From: Takakia lepidozioides | Lineage: Eukaryota > Streptophyta > Takakiopsida > Takakiales > Takakiaceae | Direction: 5' to 3' | DNA: 64,000 nucleotides | Assembly (NCBI GenBank): GCA_030704615.1 | Contig: CM060732.1 | Coordinates: 30,547,053-30,611,052, forward strand | In this document: positions 12,321 through 25,468 of the stretch, piece after piece | How positions within the stretch are numbered: position 1 is the first letter of the stretch | How the letters are laid out: the number at the start of each line of letters is the position of its first letter | Made by a program: the position numbers and the translations under genes | Notes under the pieces: generated by a model | The model's input: the letters and a program-made list of their open reading frames with translations, nothing else | The model's database searches: none | What the model was told of the DNA's origin: nothing

Positions 12321-15300
12321 TTACCAACCTTGACCGCCAACAACATAACACTGTTGATTGAGACGAGAAGAATACACAGTAAAATCGGCCGTATTTTTGA
12401 AATCTGGCACAAAGTCCAAGCAAAAACGAAAGACAGCACCAAGCTTCTGGGCATCATTGACTGCAGCAGCTGCCTCCAAAAACATTGCTGGCGGTATTGC
12501 ATCCACCTGCAAAGAAACAACATCCAAGCGCAAGGAGAAGTGAACAAATACGGTAATCCTGGACTGGTTCTTGCATGTAGTTTGGCAAACCATAGATCTC
12601 ATACCAGACCTCATGGGGACAGTTATGGGTTCAGAAAGTATCCAGCTCTGAATGTCTTACAGAGGGATGACATGGTTTTACCTTCTCTCTTCTAGTTGGG
12701 TTGGTTTTTGGAAAGTGTCTAGCTTCCAGGGTTTGTTGTTGTTGGCCCGCTGGTCTTGCCAGGGTAAGGATTTCTAGGTCTGCCAGGATTCTGTAGCTTT
12801 TGGCTTATTAAGATTGGTTCTGACGTGTTCTCCCTGTCCTCGAAAAGAGAGCGGAACATATATATACTATTTACAATGGGAAAAGAAGACTCGAGTAAAG
12901 TCCGCAGGGGGCCACAAGGGCCCATGGGACAAAGTAGCACAATAAGGACACCACATCAAAAAACTAAACATAAAGCCTTAAAACATTGTGTCTCATGCAG
13001 GTAAGCTGTCAAGAACTTCTGGTCCTCAAAGCTGAAGGCTTAGCGAAAGGTGCAGAGTCTTGAAAAAAGCACAGTACTCAATTCCTGGGTGGTACAGAAA
13101 GAAAGATTCTAGCCTCCAGGGGTGTCACTCCAATGCCCTCGCAATCATTAGGCAATGAGAAAGCGTCTTGTGAGGGATGTCACAGGGGTAAGAAAGCATG
13201 ATTAACAATGATAACAATGAAACTCTCGACTGGAGAGAGTTTTAAATAGCATGTCAGAGCTAGACACTAAACACAACGTGTTGTGTTTAAACACCACTAC
13301 CTACTAGTTCAGTTTTCAAAGCCATAAATGGTGGCCCTTAATGAGCTGGGTCTTTTTCCCCTGCACCTTCCTTACTTCAAGAGTAGGGATAAAGAGAAGA
13401 GCAGCTCAGACTGTTCATCTCTAAGGAGGAAGGCTCTTTCAAGAGGGAAGGAGAAGGCTGATTACAATGGCCTCTTCCTCAAGGAACAGCCAGGTAGAAA
13501 GACTGAGCAAACCCTAAAGCAAGAAGTTTGCCAGCTACAAATTGCCTACTTCATTTGCACTTGTTTTGCTAATTTGCTACTGCAATGTTTTGTGTGTCAT
13601 TTAAGGCTTCACTTCCAATCTCCTTTGTCTCTCATGGTGGACATGGATAACAACTAGGTAACGCTGTATACCTGGGGTTCCACAAGGGTCAATAATGCTG
13701 TCATTTATGCTGTCTAATGTGGCTAAAAAGCCAACCATTTAAGGAGGTCTCTTGCTGGTTATGACAAGTCCCCATTCATTCCTAATATCCAGAACCATAA
13801 TTAGGGTTCTGCAAAGTTAGGTGTTATGCCCTCTGTTCATCCATTTTAACAGAAATGTGTTTGGCAAAAGCTAATGGGCAAGTCAAAAACCAGATTGGAG
13901 AGAGAGAGAGAAAGAGAAACCTTGTTCTGCCGAATGTAGCGGAGGCCCTCAACCAAGCGTCCTTCTTGCAGAAGCAGACTTACGTACTCTGAGTGTGCAT
14001 GTAGTAGTCTCAACATCTCCATCCCCAACTTACGTGTTGGGGTATGACGAGCCCCCACCTCCAGGAGCTGTAAGGCAACTGCCTTTGAGGGCTCAAGAAG
14101 TTTGCCAGCTACAAATTGGTGGAGCTCATGGTAGCGTTCATCACGGTCCAGCAGCTGCACCACTAAGACATGGAGTCCTGGTTGTACCCGCACATTTGCC
14201 GATGCCACACTGCGGTGACAGAAAAGCTCACTGATTTCAATAGAATATCAGAACACATCAATATACTAACCAACATGCTACTCTGTCTCAGTGCTCATAA
14301 AAACCTTGTCTTCAGAACATCCAATAGACCATTCCTCCAAGAGCTACCAAGTAACGCAAAGCCCATACCTCCGCATGTATTCGATGATGGCTGACACTAG
14401 AAACCTGGAGTCCACAGCCATTTCCTCTTCAACAGGTGCAAACACACTATGCTGCATATCGTCTGGTGAAATAAGAGGTAGAGTTACCCCACCACACGAG
14501 TCCCGCAAACCCAGATGGGTTGGAGTGCTTGAAGTTAAGGCCTCCATGGAGCTGGTGAAGCTACGACCTACCCTGCTGCTCAAAGCATTTGCTTGTCATC
14601 GTTCCCTTCAGTGATAGTGCATATAGAAGCTATGCACTTCCTAAATGGATCCCCCTTAACTGTAAGCCCCAATTTTCACCCTTTCTGCCCAAAGACTGAT
14701 CTCCATGGCGAAGCCATCATCTTTATCCCCCTTTCAGACCAAGCATGGGGAGTGAATCACTTTCACAGAGGAGAAATTAATCCAAGGCCCAAAAGCCCTC
14801 TTCACTATCTCCTCAGAATTGGTCCGAAGACAAAAAAAACCATGACCCCTGATTCAGCCCCAGCATAACTGCTAATACACGTCACACTTCACACCTAGCC
14901 ACTGTTCAAAGCCCTGATTCTCATTATCTTGTCAAATCATTGGCTATTTTCTGAGACATGATACAATCACTGCTTTCCATGGAGGTTTCCAAGAGACAGG
15001 AAGCACTAACCTGCCACTTCTCTCAGCAAATACAGGCTCCTGAGACATTGGTGAGGGAGATTCCTCAATCTCCACCTCCCCCTTTGCAATCTCCCCGACA
15101 CTTGGAACCTTTCTCAAACCCCCTTGGAAGGCCCCATCCACAGAGCCAGCATTCTCCAACTCCCCTTGATCTGAGCTGTTTTGTGTATCTCTCCCTGCAG
15201 TCCTGTCTTGCTCCAACCCCAAGGCACCTGAAGATTGCACCTGATCTGATGAACTAACTTCTGCATCTGGACCCTCTCTGTGATCCCCTGAGGGTTCTCT

Positions 15301-18300
15301 TCCTGCTCCTGCCATGGGTTCTGCTGAAGCAACTTCTAGTGAGGACAGCATGGCTGCTGGCTGCAGTCCTGGAGTCCCTGTCAAAGATGCTGGAACAGAG
15401 ACTATAGGTCCTGCACTCAATGTGATCCCTCCTGCAAGTTGCATTGCTGAAGGCTTGGAGAATTGGGCATGATGAAAAGTTGGCCCGCCCATCACTCCTG
15501 GTGGTCGAAAACCTTGTGAATAACAGGAGGTGAGGACGTCCATCGCAGTTGCAATCAGGGGTAAGGGCCGCCTTTCCATTATCATTGATCGCATCAGAAC
15601 CAATGATAAATGCTTTGCCTTCACCAACAAAGCGCTTCACAGTCAGTAATTTCTATGATAATGCTCTAATCGACAGCAGAGGAGAGGTCTCTGTAGTTCC
15701 TGCAACAAGGTCACCAAGTGTGTAGGTGGAGGTGTCTATGAGAAAAAAAATGTAGTCATAAGACCTTGATTGCCGTAGCGTTGTAGCTATAGACGCCGCA
15801 TCCAGTTTCGAAGGAAACATAGGGAAGGTACTACCTTTGTGAGGGGCTCACTCCAGTGGTGTGACTTACCATGGCATAAATAATTAGATTGGGCTTTCAA
15901 GTATCCTCTAGAAAGTCGTTCACAAAAGCATCAATCTGCCGTGTGTGAGCAGCCCAAAAGTTAGACCCCAACAGGGCCAGAGCTTTAGGCTCAGCCTCGA
16001 GATTTTCAAAGTTGGTGAACAGAGGTGCAGGAACCATGTTCTTGATGTTCCTGTTGAGGGTCACTCTTTGGTAGGAATACCCCGGACAATGCATCAGAAA
16101 ATGGATATAGTCTGCAGGTTGCCTGTACATCGAGCAATTACAATCTCCTAAACCTATCTGCATCTGTTTATTGTTCAAAGGTAGCCTCCTTGCCCCAAAT
16201 TTACATTTCAAGCCCTTCAGATCATCCTTAAAGTCCTTGCCCATGGCACAGACTGGAAACAGGTTCAGGAAAATTTTAGGCTTAACTTCATTGTCATGAC
16301 TTTGGGCATCCGACATGGCTTTGGATACAACCCCCTCCAGTTCAGCTTCATCCAGTAGGGTCAATTCTTCTGGACTAAAATTCAGGTACTTGAAGAACTC
16401 TCCTACCCTATTCTGCCAAGACTTAGCCATTTTGACAGGACGGTCCTGCTTCCAAGAAATAGCGTCATTTATCTCAGGGTATCTGGTTTTAGGCATGCGA
16501 TTCAACTGACCCCACCACTGACCTTGGATTCATCACGTTGAGATACCCTGAAATATGCCAAACTCACCCCGAGCAGCCACATTAGCTGTTCTAGAACAAG
16601 TCGACATGCTTTCTTTGGGCACCGCGACCTGAATGGATTCTAGAGATTTAGCAGAGTTGGAATTGTCGACCCACACAGCAGATGCATACTCCAATGAGGT
16701 AGACAGATAGTACCATCAAGGTCACCAAGAGTGTGTAAGTATATCGAGAGAGAGTACCTTAGAGGCTTCATGCCGCCGTCGCTGTAAAAAACCAAGTAAT
16801 GACGGTATATCTGATGAGCTGGCAGCCACTGCCTGCAAGAAATCAAATCCCACAGACACAAGCCCTCATTGGAAAACCAGGAAATGCATACTGACTAAGG
16901 AGCACAAATTGCATAAGCTGTAACTTTTAAACAATAATATGCTAAATCTCCATTCTAGATGTACTTGGATGATTACACACAACAACTCGGACTACATAGC
17001 CCAAGTGTCATGAACGCAACCCCAAAACAAAGGTGCAGAAACAACCACAGACTGCATAAAAAGTCATTTTATTTCATGGCTTCTAGAGGACAACAACAAT
17101 GTGCCTGTAACTGCAAATGGGTAGACAACATCTCTATTGATTGTACAATGCGGCCCACAATATCTTGTGAAAATATGCACCTCCAAATCAAGCCGAATAT
17201 GCCAAAGCAGGCCATGAATGTGATCCAACACAAGGTCAGGGTTCACAAACACCCAGCCATCTCCATAGATACTTGCTTCGCTATTGGTCAAGCTCCCTGT
17301 GTAGTCCCTCTCTGCTGCAAGAGACCGAGGGTTGTTCGCACTCTCGGTGCTTCGAGAGGAGACACCAGGAAGGGAAGGAGAGATCCTCAACAAGAGAGGG
17401 AGAGGAGCTGAGATGGGAACTTTGGGGTCTGCCAATATGTCGTAGAGTAGAACCACTTTGGAATCAGTCTGATGAATAAGAAGAACATTGTCCACAACAC
17501 TGATGGCTACTTGTGGTGAGTATATCGGCAAAGAACCCTGCAAATAATCAAGCGGAACCTGAATAAGTTGCGAGATAAATGAGTGAAAGGAGGAATAGGA
17601 TGTGAGTGAACAGCATGCTTCCTTATGGCCTTGCGGTTAGTTACCCAGTTTCCACCAAGTACAGGCTTAAGAGGAATAAGGCAAGATATGGAGACTATCT
17701 GAGAGAAAGACATGAGATGCAGGCTAATAAGACCATTGATATGTGGAAGTAGGTTTCTTCACACAAGGTGTTCCTGGGAAGAAGTACCTGCATGAACAAA
17801 CTGTAGAACTGTGTTGGATGGAGAGAGACGTCTGAGCCATATGACGGGTCAAAGGAGGTGATGGCCTCAGCTAAAATGAAATATACAAGTGCACAACGAA
17901 GTGAATTGCTTTCATCTTATTGGTGGATCAAAGCAGAAAAACAAGGATCTTGGATAGATCTCTATTGCAAGACAAACACAACGATGTTTGCCAGCTCTAC
18001 GTATATGGGACTCAGGTGATGGTTGGGACCATTGCCACACATAGTGTCGAACCACAGGACATCTAGGAAATGAGTCAGTGAAGATGATGTACCTGGGGCA
18101 CTACAGCATCCCGATAAAAACGATACATGTGAAGCTGCAGAGCGACCCTGTCCACCTGCAGACAGTAGAGTCTTCCATACCTGCACCAGTCCAAATAATC
18201 CCTTTCCATCAACTTTCTGATACAATTCAGATATGTTGAGTCGAATACAAAAGGGCAGATTATAAAAATGTACAGTGACACTAAGATCTCATGCCCTTAG

Positions 18301-20657
18301 ACACAACCAACCTTCCACCATCTCCATCCAGACTGGTAGCTTAGCATAGTATCATGTGTGTAGACATACAGATTCAACATACCATGGCCATGCCTTCAGA
18401 ATTCTCCTTGGCGTCAAAGGCTGGCTTTTCAGCGAAGGAAACCAACCATAAGAGGGAGAGAGAGTAACCAAGCCCTCAGATAGCCCATGCAAAAGAGAGC
18501 TCAGTAACAGAGCATGAACAGTGAGTAATGAGGTATGAGAAATCCGGCTTGCATACATTGTAGCTATGCGGATGTCCTCAGGAGCAAGCACAGGCTTCCG
18601 ATTTGACTCAGCTTTTGCCATAGTCACATCAAATTTGGGTAACTTGATGATTCCCCCTGCAGCAAACTGAGCACGGGCCCCCTTAAATTTGTGAATTGCT
18701 GCAATGTCAGGAGTGACAAGGACAACTCTTTTAAAAACTGGCAGGTCTTAGGGTGTTAGACTTCTCACAATCATACAGAAAAGGCATCGTCATTGAGCAC
18801 CACAATGGCACTTCGGTTGCCAAGAGAAAGCCACAAGAACTATAGACATGACCTACTAGATGTGGGCACAAACCTGGAAACCAGAAAGGGTCTTGCACTG
18901 CATGCCTGATGCAAGAAGCACAAGGCGGCTCTCATGGGTGTAGATGTACCAGCTCACATTCACCTTCTTAACATCCACCAACTTAAGCCCGTTCCTTCCC
19001 AGATACAAGGTGTAGAGTTCTAGGCCACTACATCCACAAATCAAATGAGGCCACCAAAATGACTTCAGTTAATGGCACACATCACAAATCATAGTGGAAA
19101 CTAATTCACCTGCTACACTCCTGTTCCATTGAGAAATAATCCCTTCTAAGTCGGGGACCTAGGGGTGGTTTAAGGTACACCGTCCCATGACTCGTGGCGA
19201 ACAAGTACTTACATGAGAAAGAGTCCTTATTCGTTGTGTCTATTCAATGACCACAATGTGCTCTCAAACTGACAGATTGGCTGACAAAGAATGCACACAA
19301 CTGTTACACCCACCTTGCAAAAGACAAATGTAAGGCTAGTCCGGCACATGAAGGCATGGACTAAAATGAATCCAGAACTGCACCTTGTGGTAATGAAAAC
19401 AACATCACAGGTGGGACAGTCTGTCCAAAAGAAGCCTAAAATTCGTTCAGTGCCACTCTTGCACTGTTGGCGAAACCCAGTGCAGCTCTCTCTGTTGACA
19501 AATTCAACTTCACGGTTGGTGCGCTGCACAGCCAGGATCCCACCATCCAATGAGAATCTGACACCCAGGATGGGGCCTTCCTTGATGGGGGTCACATTGG
19601 GACTATCCGGAGGGGGGCGCTTATTCACTGGCCACGAGAACACCTGCACACCAAGCATGACATACTCATCTTGGTGGTGTGCGTCAATGAGAACAAAAAA
19701 GTTGACAACAAGACTATTTGCAATCGTATTCTAGATAGTAAACATTCACCAACATTAGTAAGGTAACCCACCAAGTGCCTTACTTAATGAGGCAACAAAG
19801 AAAGAGATTGCAACCATATAATTTTTTCTCTCTTTCACATCACCCAACAATTTTCGACATTCACCCTCTTGTCTTCCTCCATCCCGCCCAAACTGGGCAT
19901 GGAGTCTATGGCCAGAAGGCTACAACAAAACTTCTTATGAGTACATTCTTCCTTCACCCACTCTCGGCACTAGACTGAAATCTAAACTCAGGGCGGGAAG
20001 CCTACCTTTGAACAGCAAACAGATGCAGAGAGGAAAGGGGGATTGTAAATGGCCGTTGTGTGCTGAAGACAATATCCACTTTCTGATGCATTGTCCTGGG
20101 TATCTCATAGAGACACCCTCTTCAAATGCATCAAGGGATTTGTTCCTGTACCTCTGTTTAACAACTTCGAAAATCTCGAGGCTGAGCCAACAGCCCAGGC
20201 CCTTTCCGGGTCTAGTTATTGGGCAAATCACACACAGCAGATTGATGCATGTGTGAAGGGATTTCTAGAGGATATCTGGAAAACTCGGTTCAATTGTCTG
20301 TTCCAAGGTAAATCATACTACCAGCATCAGCCCCTGACAAAGGTAGCTTCTGTCCCTTTGTGTTCTGCTCAAACTGGGGGCAGGGTCAATGGCCACAAGA
20401 CTCGTCTTCCTCCACGCTGCCTCTTTCTGTCCGCCGGGCCCACCCTAACCAAGGTGGATGAACAAACAGGCCATCGGGAATACCTTACTTGGAGAGGGTA
20501 CAAGAAGTAGCTTGTTGCCATCATCATACATCACCCCAGCTGCTCCTGGAACGTCACATCGCAAGGGCGGGTGCTGGATATAGGCATGTGAGATAGCCCC
20601 TGATCCTGCCAACCCTGGCCCTCCCTGAGAACTTGATGAACCTTGAAATTTCCCCAT
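12321..20657 (-). CDS. RMC1: RMC1/Mic1 homologue, regulator of MON1-CCZ1, 11 exons
   Basis: RMC1 (C18orf8/Mic1 family) is the third subunit of the MON1-CCZ1 complex, which activates Rab7 on late endosomes and in autophagy. Exons by eye: 20657-20484, 19643-19384, 19027-18874, 18666-18557, 18180-18093, 17537-17181, 16832-16758, 15618-15011, 14572-14369, 14209-13921 and 12506-12321. They total 2505 bp (834 codons plus TAA) and every phase closes. The N-terminal beta-propeller half carries HPPLRCDVPGA, ILGFFWTDCP, NVSWYIYTHESRLVLLASGM and LHMYRFYRDAVV. The C-terminal Mic1 helical domain carries SPDDMQHSVFAPVEEEM, VQLLDRDERYHEL, EPSKAVALQLLE and LEAAAAVNDAQKLGAVFRF. The acceptor before exon 8 is a weak AAG. 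Exon 8 holds a long acidic, low-complexity insert that is probably a disordered linker. Introns 1 and 7 contain LINE debris. Confidence 0.93.
15897..16505 (-). mobile_element. LINE open-reading-frame tail in RMC1 intron 7
   Basis: An open frame of 202 codons lies in the intron, on the same strand as the host gene. Its centre carries a cysteine/histidine cluster (C-x-C followed by IHFLMHCPGY), typical of the C-terminal zinc knuckle after the reverse transcriptase of non-LTR retrotransposons. It ends with a run of acidic and aromatic residues closing in FLEDT. No reverse-transcriptase catalytic motif is present, as expected of a 5'-truncated copy. The intact frame suggests a fairly young insertion. 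The family was assigned by pattern only. Confidence 0.55.
19975..20330 (+). mobile_element. Second copy of the same LINE tail, opposite strand, RMC1 intron 1
   Basis: The plus strand encodes the same module as the copy at 15.9-16.5 kb. It has NSKQMQRGKGDC, then IHFLMHCPGY, then after a frameshift PLFNNFENLEAEP and FLEDIWKTRF. It is broken by at least one frameshift, so it is older or more damaged. It lies antisense to the host gene between exons 1 and 2. Confidence 0.55.
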
Positions 20658-22700
20658 TCCAGCTCCTTGGTGCAGTAAGTATTTGAGTAGTCAAGAGCTA
20701 CCCCTTGCTCTTAACCTGTAAAAACCCAGCACTAGCTTATAAACATAATTGTCAAAAGTTGAGAAAGTGAAGGACAGAGCACATAAGCACAATTTCAAAT
20801 GGGCACAACCCTTCCCAAAAATTTTAAAGATGTAGTTTAACCAGAATCTATACAATTGCTCAATGAAATGATACCTCCAGCGACTATCTGACAGTAATTC
20901 ACTCGTACAGTCCAGAAAACACAACCCCTAGCCCTAGTGACGTGGTGGTACATAAGTTGACAAGTGAATAGCACTCACAGCTCACAAAGTAGACCAGAAT
21001 TCATGCAAGTCAGACAACACATTTGCTACAAACAACTTACCACATTCTGCAGACAAGCTTTTAATGCCATGAACTCCTTCTCACACATGCCTTGCTCTAC
21101 AGCTGGCACTTTGCTGGCCACACACTGACCATACGCTTTCATCTGACACAACAGTTGCAACTACACATAATCACTGGGTGGCCCAATTTCATATATGCAA
21201 CCTTCATCAATTCTCTTCAAAAAGATCATGCACCGTTGAGCTACTTCAAGGATAATACTACAGGAATAGTGCAGCCCAATTTCCTGCAAAATGGAAAGTC
21301 ATGCAAGTGGGACTCTGAGCAGAAGACCAACATGCCATGCACTCGAGAACGAAAGATTTTCATTTTACCGTTTGTGAAGGATCCTCAGGTCTGCCAAATC
21401 AATATTGCACCAAAAAGACTTGCATGTCTTCGAATAACGATCGTTTGCAAGCGCTTGCATCATGGCTGGACTCTACTGGATTCCAGTAGCATTCAGAACC
21501 ATCGAAGAACTGAGAGAGACGAGCATTACAGCCCATGGTTCAAGACACAACATAGTACCAGACTTTATCCTGAATAAATAGACTGAGTTGCCTCAGTCGG
21601 ATGATCCTGATCCATGTTTCTCCCCAAGCGACCAAATCCCAGCGGAGTCTGACACCGGAATCTCTAATCCTGATCAGGATGGGCGCATCTGCCACAGAAG
21701 GATGGAGATCTCATCGCTGGAAGAGGCGGAGTTGCGGCATGTTTCAAGGTCGCGTACATACTGAGGTTTCAAGAGGACAGGTGCAGAAATAAATACATAT
21801 GACAAGACTAAGAAAAACGTAAAAGTGAAGATTTGGGACAGGGGTCGTAGGAACCTACAACAGGAGAGCAGCGGAGAAGAACGCGTTTGAACGGGGAGGA
21901 GACCGGTCGCCCGTGATCCGCCATCGCTCCGTCTTCACCTTCCTTGCATTCTCTCCCTCGCTCTTGCCTCTCTATGACATTAGGCCCTGGATGGATGGAT
22001 GGATGGGTGGATGGATCATCCAACCTTCCGTCGCTGCTGGTGCATCCCAGGGGTGGGTATCTTGTCCCTTCAAGCTGAAATGGTGGTGGTTTGTGTGCAG
22101 GCTGTCACAGTGATGGAGAATGTGAGCGGCTTCAGAGATTACTTACTTGAGAGATGAATACTCAATTCTGAGGTACTCCCCCAGTATGAAGGGCGGATAT
22201 ATACCTACCGAAAAATTCGACTTGATACAAAGAATGCTTGTGCGTTTCTCGAAACATCTTCAGATGCAACCTGAGGAGCCCCTTTTCCATCCCTTGCTTG
22301 GACTTGTGACACATGCTATCTCTTTCTACAATGGACCCACGGCCTTCCTTAGTTTTCGAGCACCGGAAACTCGGGCGGAAAGTGCCCTCAAATTAAGGAA
22401 GGCCAGTGGGAAGGAGCCTTCCCTCTCACTACAAAGGGATACCACCCCGGCACCAAGCAGCACACTGAAATCCATTATAACCACAACACCTCCCTTGCTT
22501 ACTTTTTTCTATAAGAGAAAGGAAAACAAAACTCAAACACATGCAGCTTCTACCATTCAAGACCCGGGAATCTACAGATAGGTAGGTAGGTAGGCAGGTA
22601 GCTTTGCTGCATGGAATTTAACAATTTGTTTGACTTCAGAAGCTACTCCGATCTCTCCTGCAGCAGCGCATTTGTTCTGCTGGGCAAGTGTTTGTAGTCT
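20658..22700. other. RMC1 upstream region with short GGAT and GGTA repeats
   Basis: This is the presumed leader and promoter of RMC1. A GGAT microsatellite lies at about 21987-22018 and a GGTA run at about 22580-22602. The open frames here (for example 22147-22581 on the plus strand) resemble nothing I recognise. Confidence 0.35.
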
Positions 22701-23774
22701 CCAGCTGGGTTTTCGGGAGAATTGACTGCAAGTTCTCAGCGATTCTGTTGTTCAGGTATGTCTGCACAGCAAGAGGGTCTGCCAATGCAGTAAGGTATCA
22801 TCTGGACCCGTTCTAGTGCCTTTGCAATGTATATGGGGGAACTAATCCCACATAGTTGTCCAATCTATGGATGCTCCAGGAAGGTTTGCTTCATTTGCAT
22901 ATGCACAGGGTCATAAAGCCAGTCGAGGCACTAGTGTTTGGCTCGTGTTTGGTCGTTTATTCATCACATGAGTCATTCTTGGGTTTGTTTGAGCTGGCCA
23001 ACGATTGATATTAGGGGCTTGATCCCAAGGCAAATACTGCATGACCTGCCAGCATCGCGTCTGATCGGGTGACGCTTGGGAAATTCAGCATGAGGATGTG
23101 AAGTACATGCTGGCGTGGGATGGAGACGATGAGGTTACAACAACAACCCCGCGTGAAAGTCTTCAGTCTGAGGAAGAAGTCTGTGAACATTTCAAGTTCT
23201 GTAATTGATGAATCCCCATCCTTGGTTGAGAGCAATTTGTGTTGATGGCATTCCAGCAGGGTCCATTTTCCTCAGCATTGGTAAAGGAGTTTAGCCTTTC
23301 AGTGTCCTATTTTTTTGCGCTTTATCACATTCCTCAATGTGTATGAAGAGCTTGTGTACTGACATTTCTGATTTGGTCTGAAGAGCAGTAGAAGTATCAT
23401 AGCAATGTTCATATACACCCCCCCAGCATGGATATCAAAAAATTCAATACCAATACCATACGCATATACAGTCATTTTACAGGTCCTCTTACCCTACCCT
23501 TAGCAGCCTGGTACGCATATTGAAGGGATGGGATCCTTCATACAGGACCAGTCTGATATTTAAAAATACATATACTGGTCCAACACTGGTTTGAATTTGA
23601 ACCCCGACACAACACGATTGGCTTATCACAGCCCTGTTTTTTTTTTTCACTTTTTTCTCAAAGAAATTCCGTCCCCTTTTATTATCTTATGGTATTATTA
23701 TTATTTTTAAAGTTAATTTAGAGGGCCCTATATACATATATTTAAGGAAAAGGAACAGAGCCCATTTAATCTTT
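22701..23774. other. Unassigned sequence
   Basis: I find no gene, RNA or classifiable repeat here. There are homopolymer T runs near 23636-23648 and AT-rich sequence towards the SINE. Confidence 0.3.
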
Positions 23775-23940
23775 TTTTTTTTTAATTCCAACTCTTTTTT
23801 ATTTTCTTACCTCTTATAACAGGAAGGTGGACACCTTCATGACACACCAAACGGTGGTTTGAACCCCCAACCACATCCAACGTGGTATGTGCCCATTACG
23901 ACTGGGCTACATGCTGGTTGTCATCAAATTTAAAGAGGAA
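23775..23940 (-). mobile_element. tRNA-derived SINE with A-rich tail
   Basis: Read on the minus strand, a polymerase III A-box-like TAGCCCAGTCGT (23909-23898) is followed ~35 nt later by a B-box-like GGTTCAAACC (23865-23856). About 70 nt downstream comes a stretch ending in an uninterrupted A run (near 23785-23770). This order, a tRNA-like head with internal promoter boxes, a body, then an A tail, is the layout of a plant SINE. It could be a tRNA pseudogene instead, but the A-rich end argues for retroposition. Confidence 0.5.
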
Positions 23941-24394
23941 AAAATAACCTCGACGTCATAAGGAATAGATGGTCAGTGACTATACTAGAAGCATTCGTGT
24001 CTTTTCCGAATCAATTGGATGTCTTCCAATGGCGGGCAGAAGTGGGGTCAACGACTCCGGAGTCGTAGCAAAAATCCAGGCTATTAATTAATTACGTAAA
24101 TACATAAAATTTGAAAAAGTGGAAATTACAAGTGGTTCTAATGACTGCACATGCGACTAGAAATTAGGGTTCAAATTCGATTAATGGAATAAAGATATTT
24201 ATTCATTAAAGTGAATATGTAGTCGACTCAACGACTCCATGAACTACTGCGCATTGATTGCACCCGTGATTGGGGGCCACATTTGTGATTGGGGGCCACA
24301 TTTGCTGACGTGTGTTTCACAAGAACAGGCAAACAAAATCTGGCCTTGGGGGCTTGCATATTTTAATATGTACTGCCTCCACCTGGAAGTGACA
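23941..24394. other. AT-rich spacer with a short direct duplication
   Basis: No gene is seen. GATTGGGGGCCACATTTG is present twice in succession at about 24268-24304, just ahead of the first PPR debris. Confidence 0.3.
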
Positions 24395-25468
24395 TGGAAT
24401 GTCCATGATGACATCGTGAAAGCTGGAATTGTAGGGTTTGTCATTCTACACCGCCCTGGTGGACATGTATGCCGAATGCGGGAGCATTGAAGATGCGAAG
24501 GTAGTGTTCGACTGTGGCTCAACGAGATGTGGTGTCGTGGAGTACGATGATCGCATTGGCAACAAGGCAAGGATGTATGCATGATTTGTGCAGAGGCAAT
24601 GATAGCTGAAGGAGCAGGATAGAGTGTGGGTCCATATTCATCCAAGAGGGTCGGATTTCAAGCTCCAGATTACCTATGGATCCTTGTGGAAGGATAGCTA
24701 CAAGAAACCTCCATGGGTAGATTTAGCTGGAGCGGCAGCTGTAGTGGCACAGTTGATAAAATCAGGTACCTCAACCATGACCACAGCTTCTGGAAGAGGA
24801 TCAAGCGAGGGAGTCCACAATGCCTCTTCTGGCACTTATGGGCATGTGAAGATGCTTTATGAGGCAGGCAAACTGAAAGAGGCTCTACAAACTTTAAACC
24901 AAAGAGGCATTTCAGTAGATGTAGATACGTATGTGTGTCTCTTGCATAAGTGCATCAAGATGAAAGGCCTAGAAGTTGGAAAGCAGGTGCACACTCACAT
25001 TGTCCAAAGTGGATTCACGCCGAACGTTTTTCTACTCAGCTACCTTGTCAACATGTATGTTAAAAGGAGCATCATGGATGATCACCAAGTGTTCAACACA
25101 GACTGCCTCAACAATCTTTGATCACGTGGAGTATAATGTTGGCAGGATTACTAAACATGGGCGTGGTACGAATGCTTTGGAGACCTATGAGCAAATGATG
25201 CGCGAAGGGGTGAAGCCCAACCACATCGCGTTTGTATGTGTTTTGCACTGCGTGTGCAAGCTTGGAAAAGGGGAACGAGGTCCATGGTGACATTGGTCAA
25301 AGCTGGAATTGCACTAGATGTCATTCTGAACACTACCCCGACCTGGACATGTATGCCAAATGTGGATGCATTGAGGATGCAAAGGGAGTTTTCGAACTAT
25401 GGCTAAAAGAGATGTGGTGTTGTGGAGTGCGATGCTTGCAGAGTATGCACAACAGGGACGTGGGATGG
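24395..25468 (+). pseudogene. PDF/PPR pseudogene, 5' part, cut by the Ty3 element
   Basis: This is a broken relative of the intact gene at 51.6-54.3 kb. It begins with an isolated PPR scrap (about 24395-24510). From about 24630 it reads the PDF second half (HPRGSDFKLQITYGSLW, then a tryptophan-valine turn) and continues in frame through LIKSGTSTMTTASG into the first PPR motifs (VCLLHKCIKMKGLE, HIVQSGFTPNVFLL). A stop near 25121 and frameshifts follow, and the remaining motifs are spread over three frames. The copy ends abruptly at 25468, where the LTR starts. It shows that the PDF-PPR join predates the copy's divergence. Confidence 0.75.

Noticed and set aside
11928-12695. 255-codon plus-strand open frame
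   Set aside because: It is antisense to RMC1 exon 11 and its flanks. The minus-strand exon has family resemblance and splice signals; this frame has neither.
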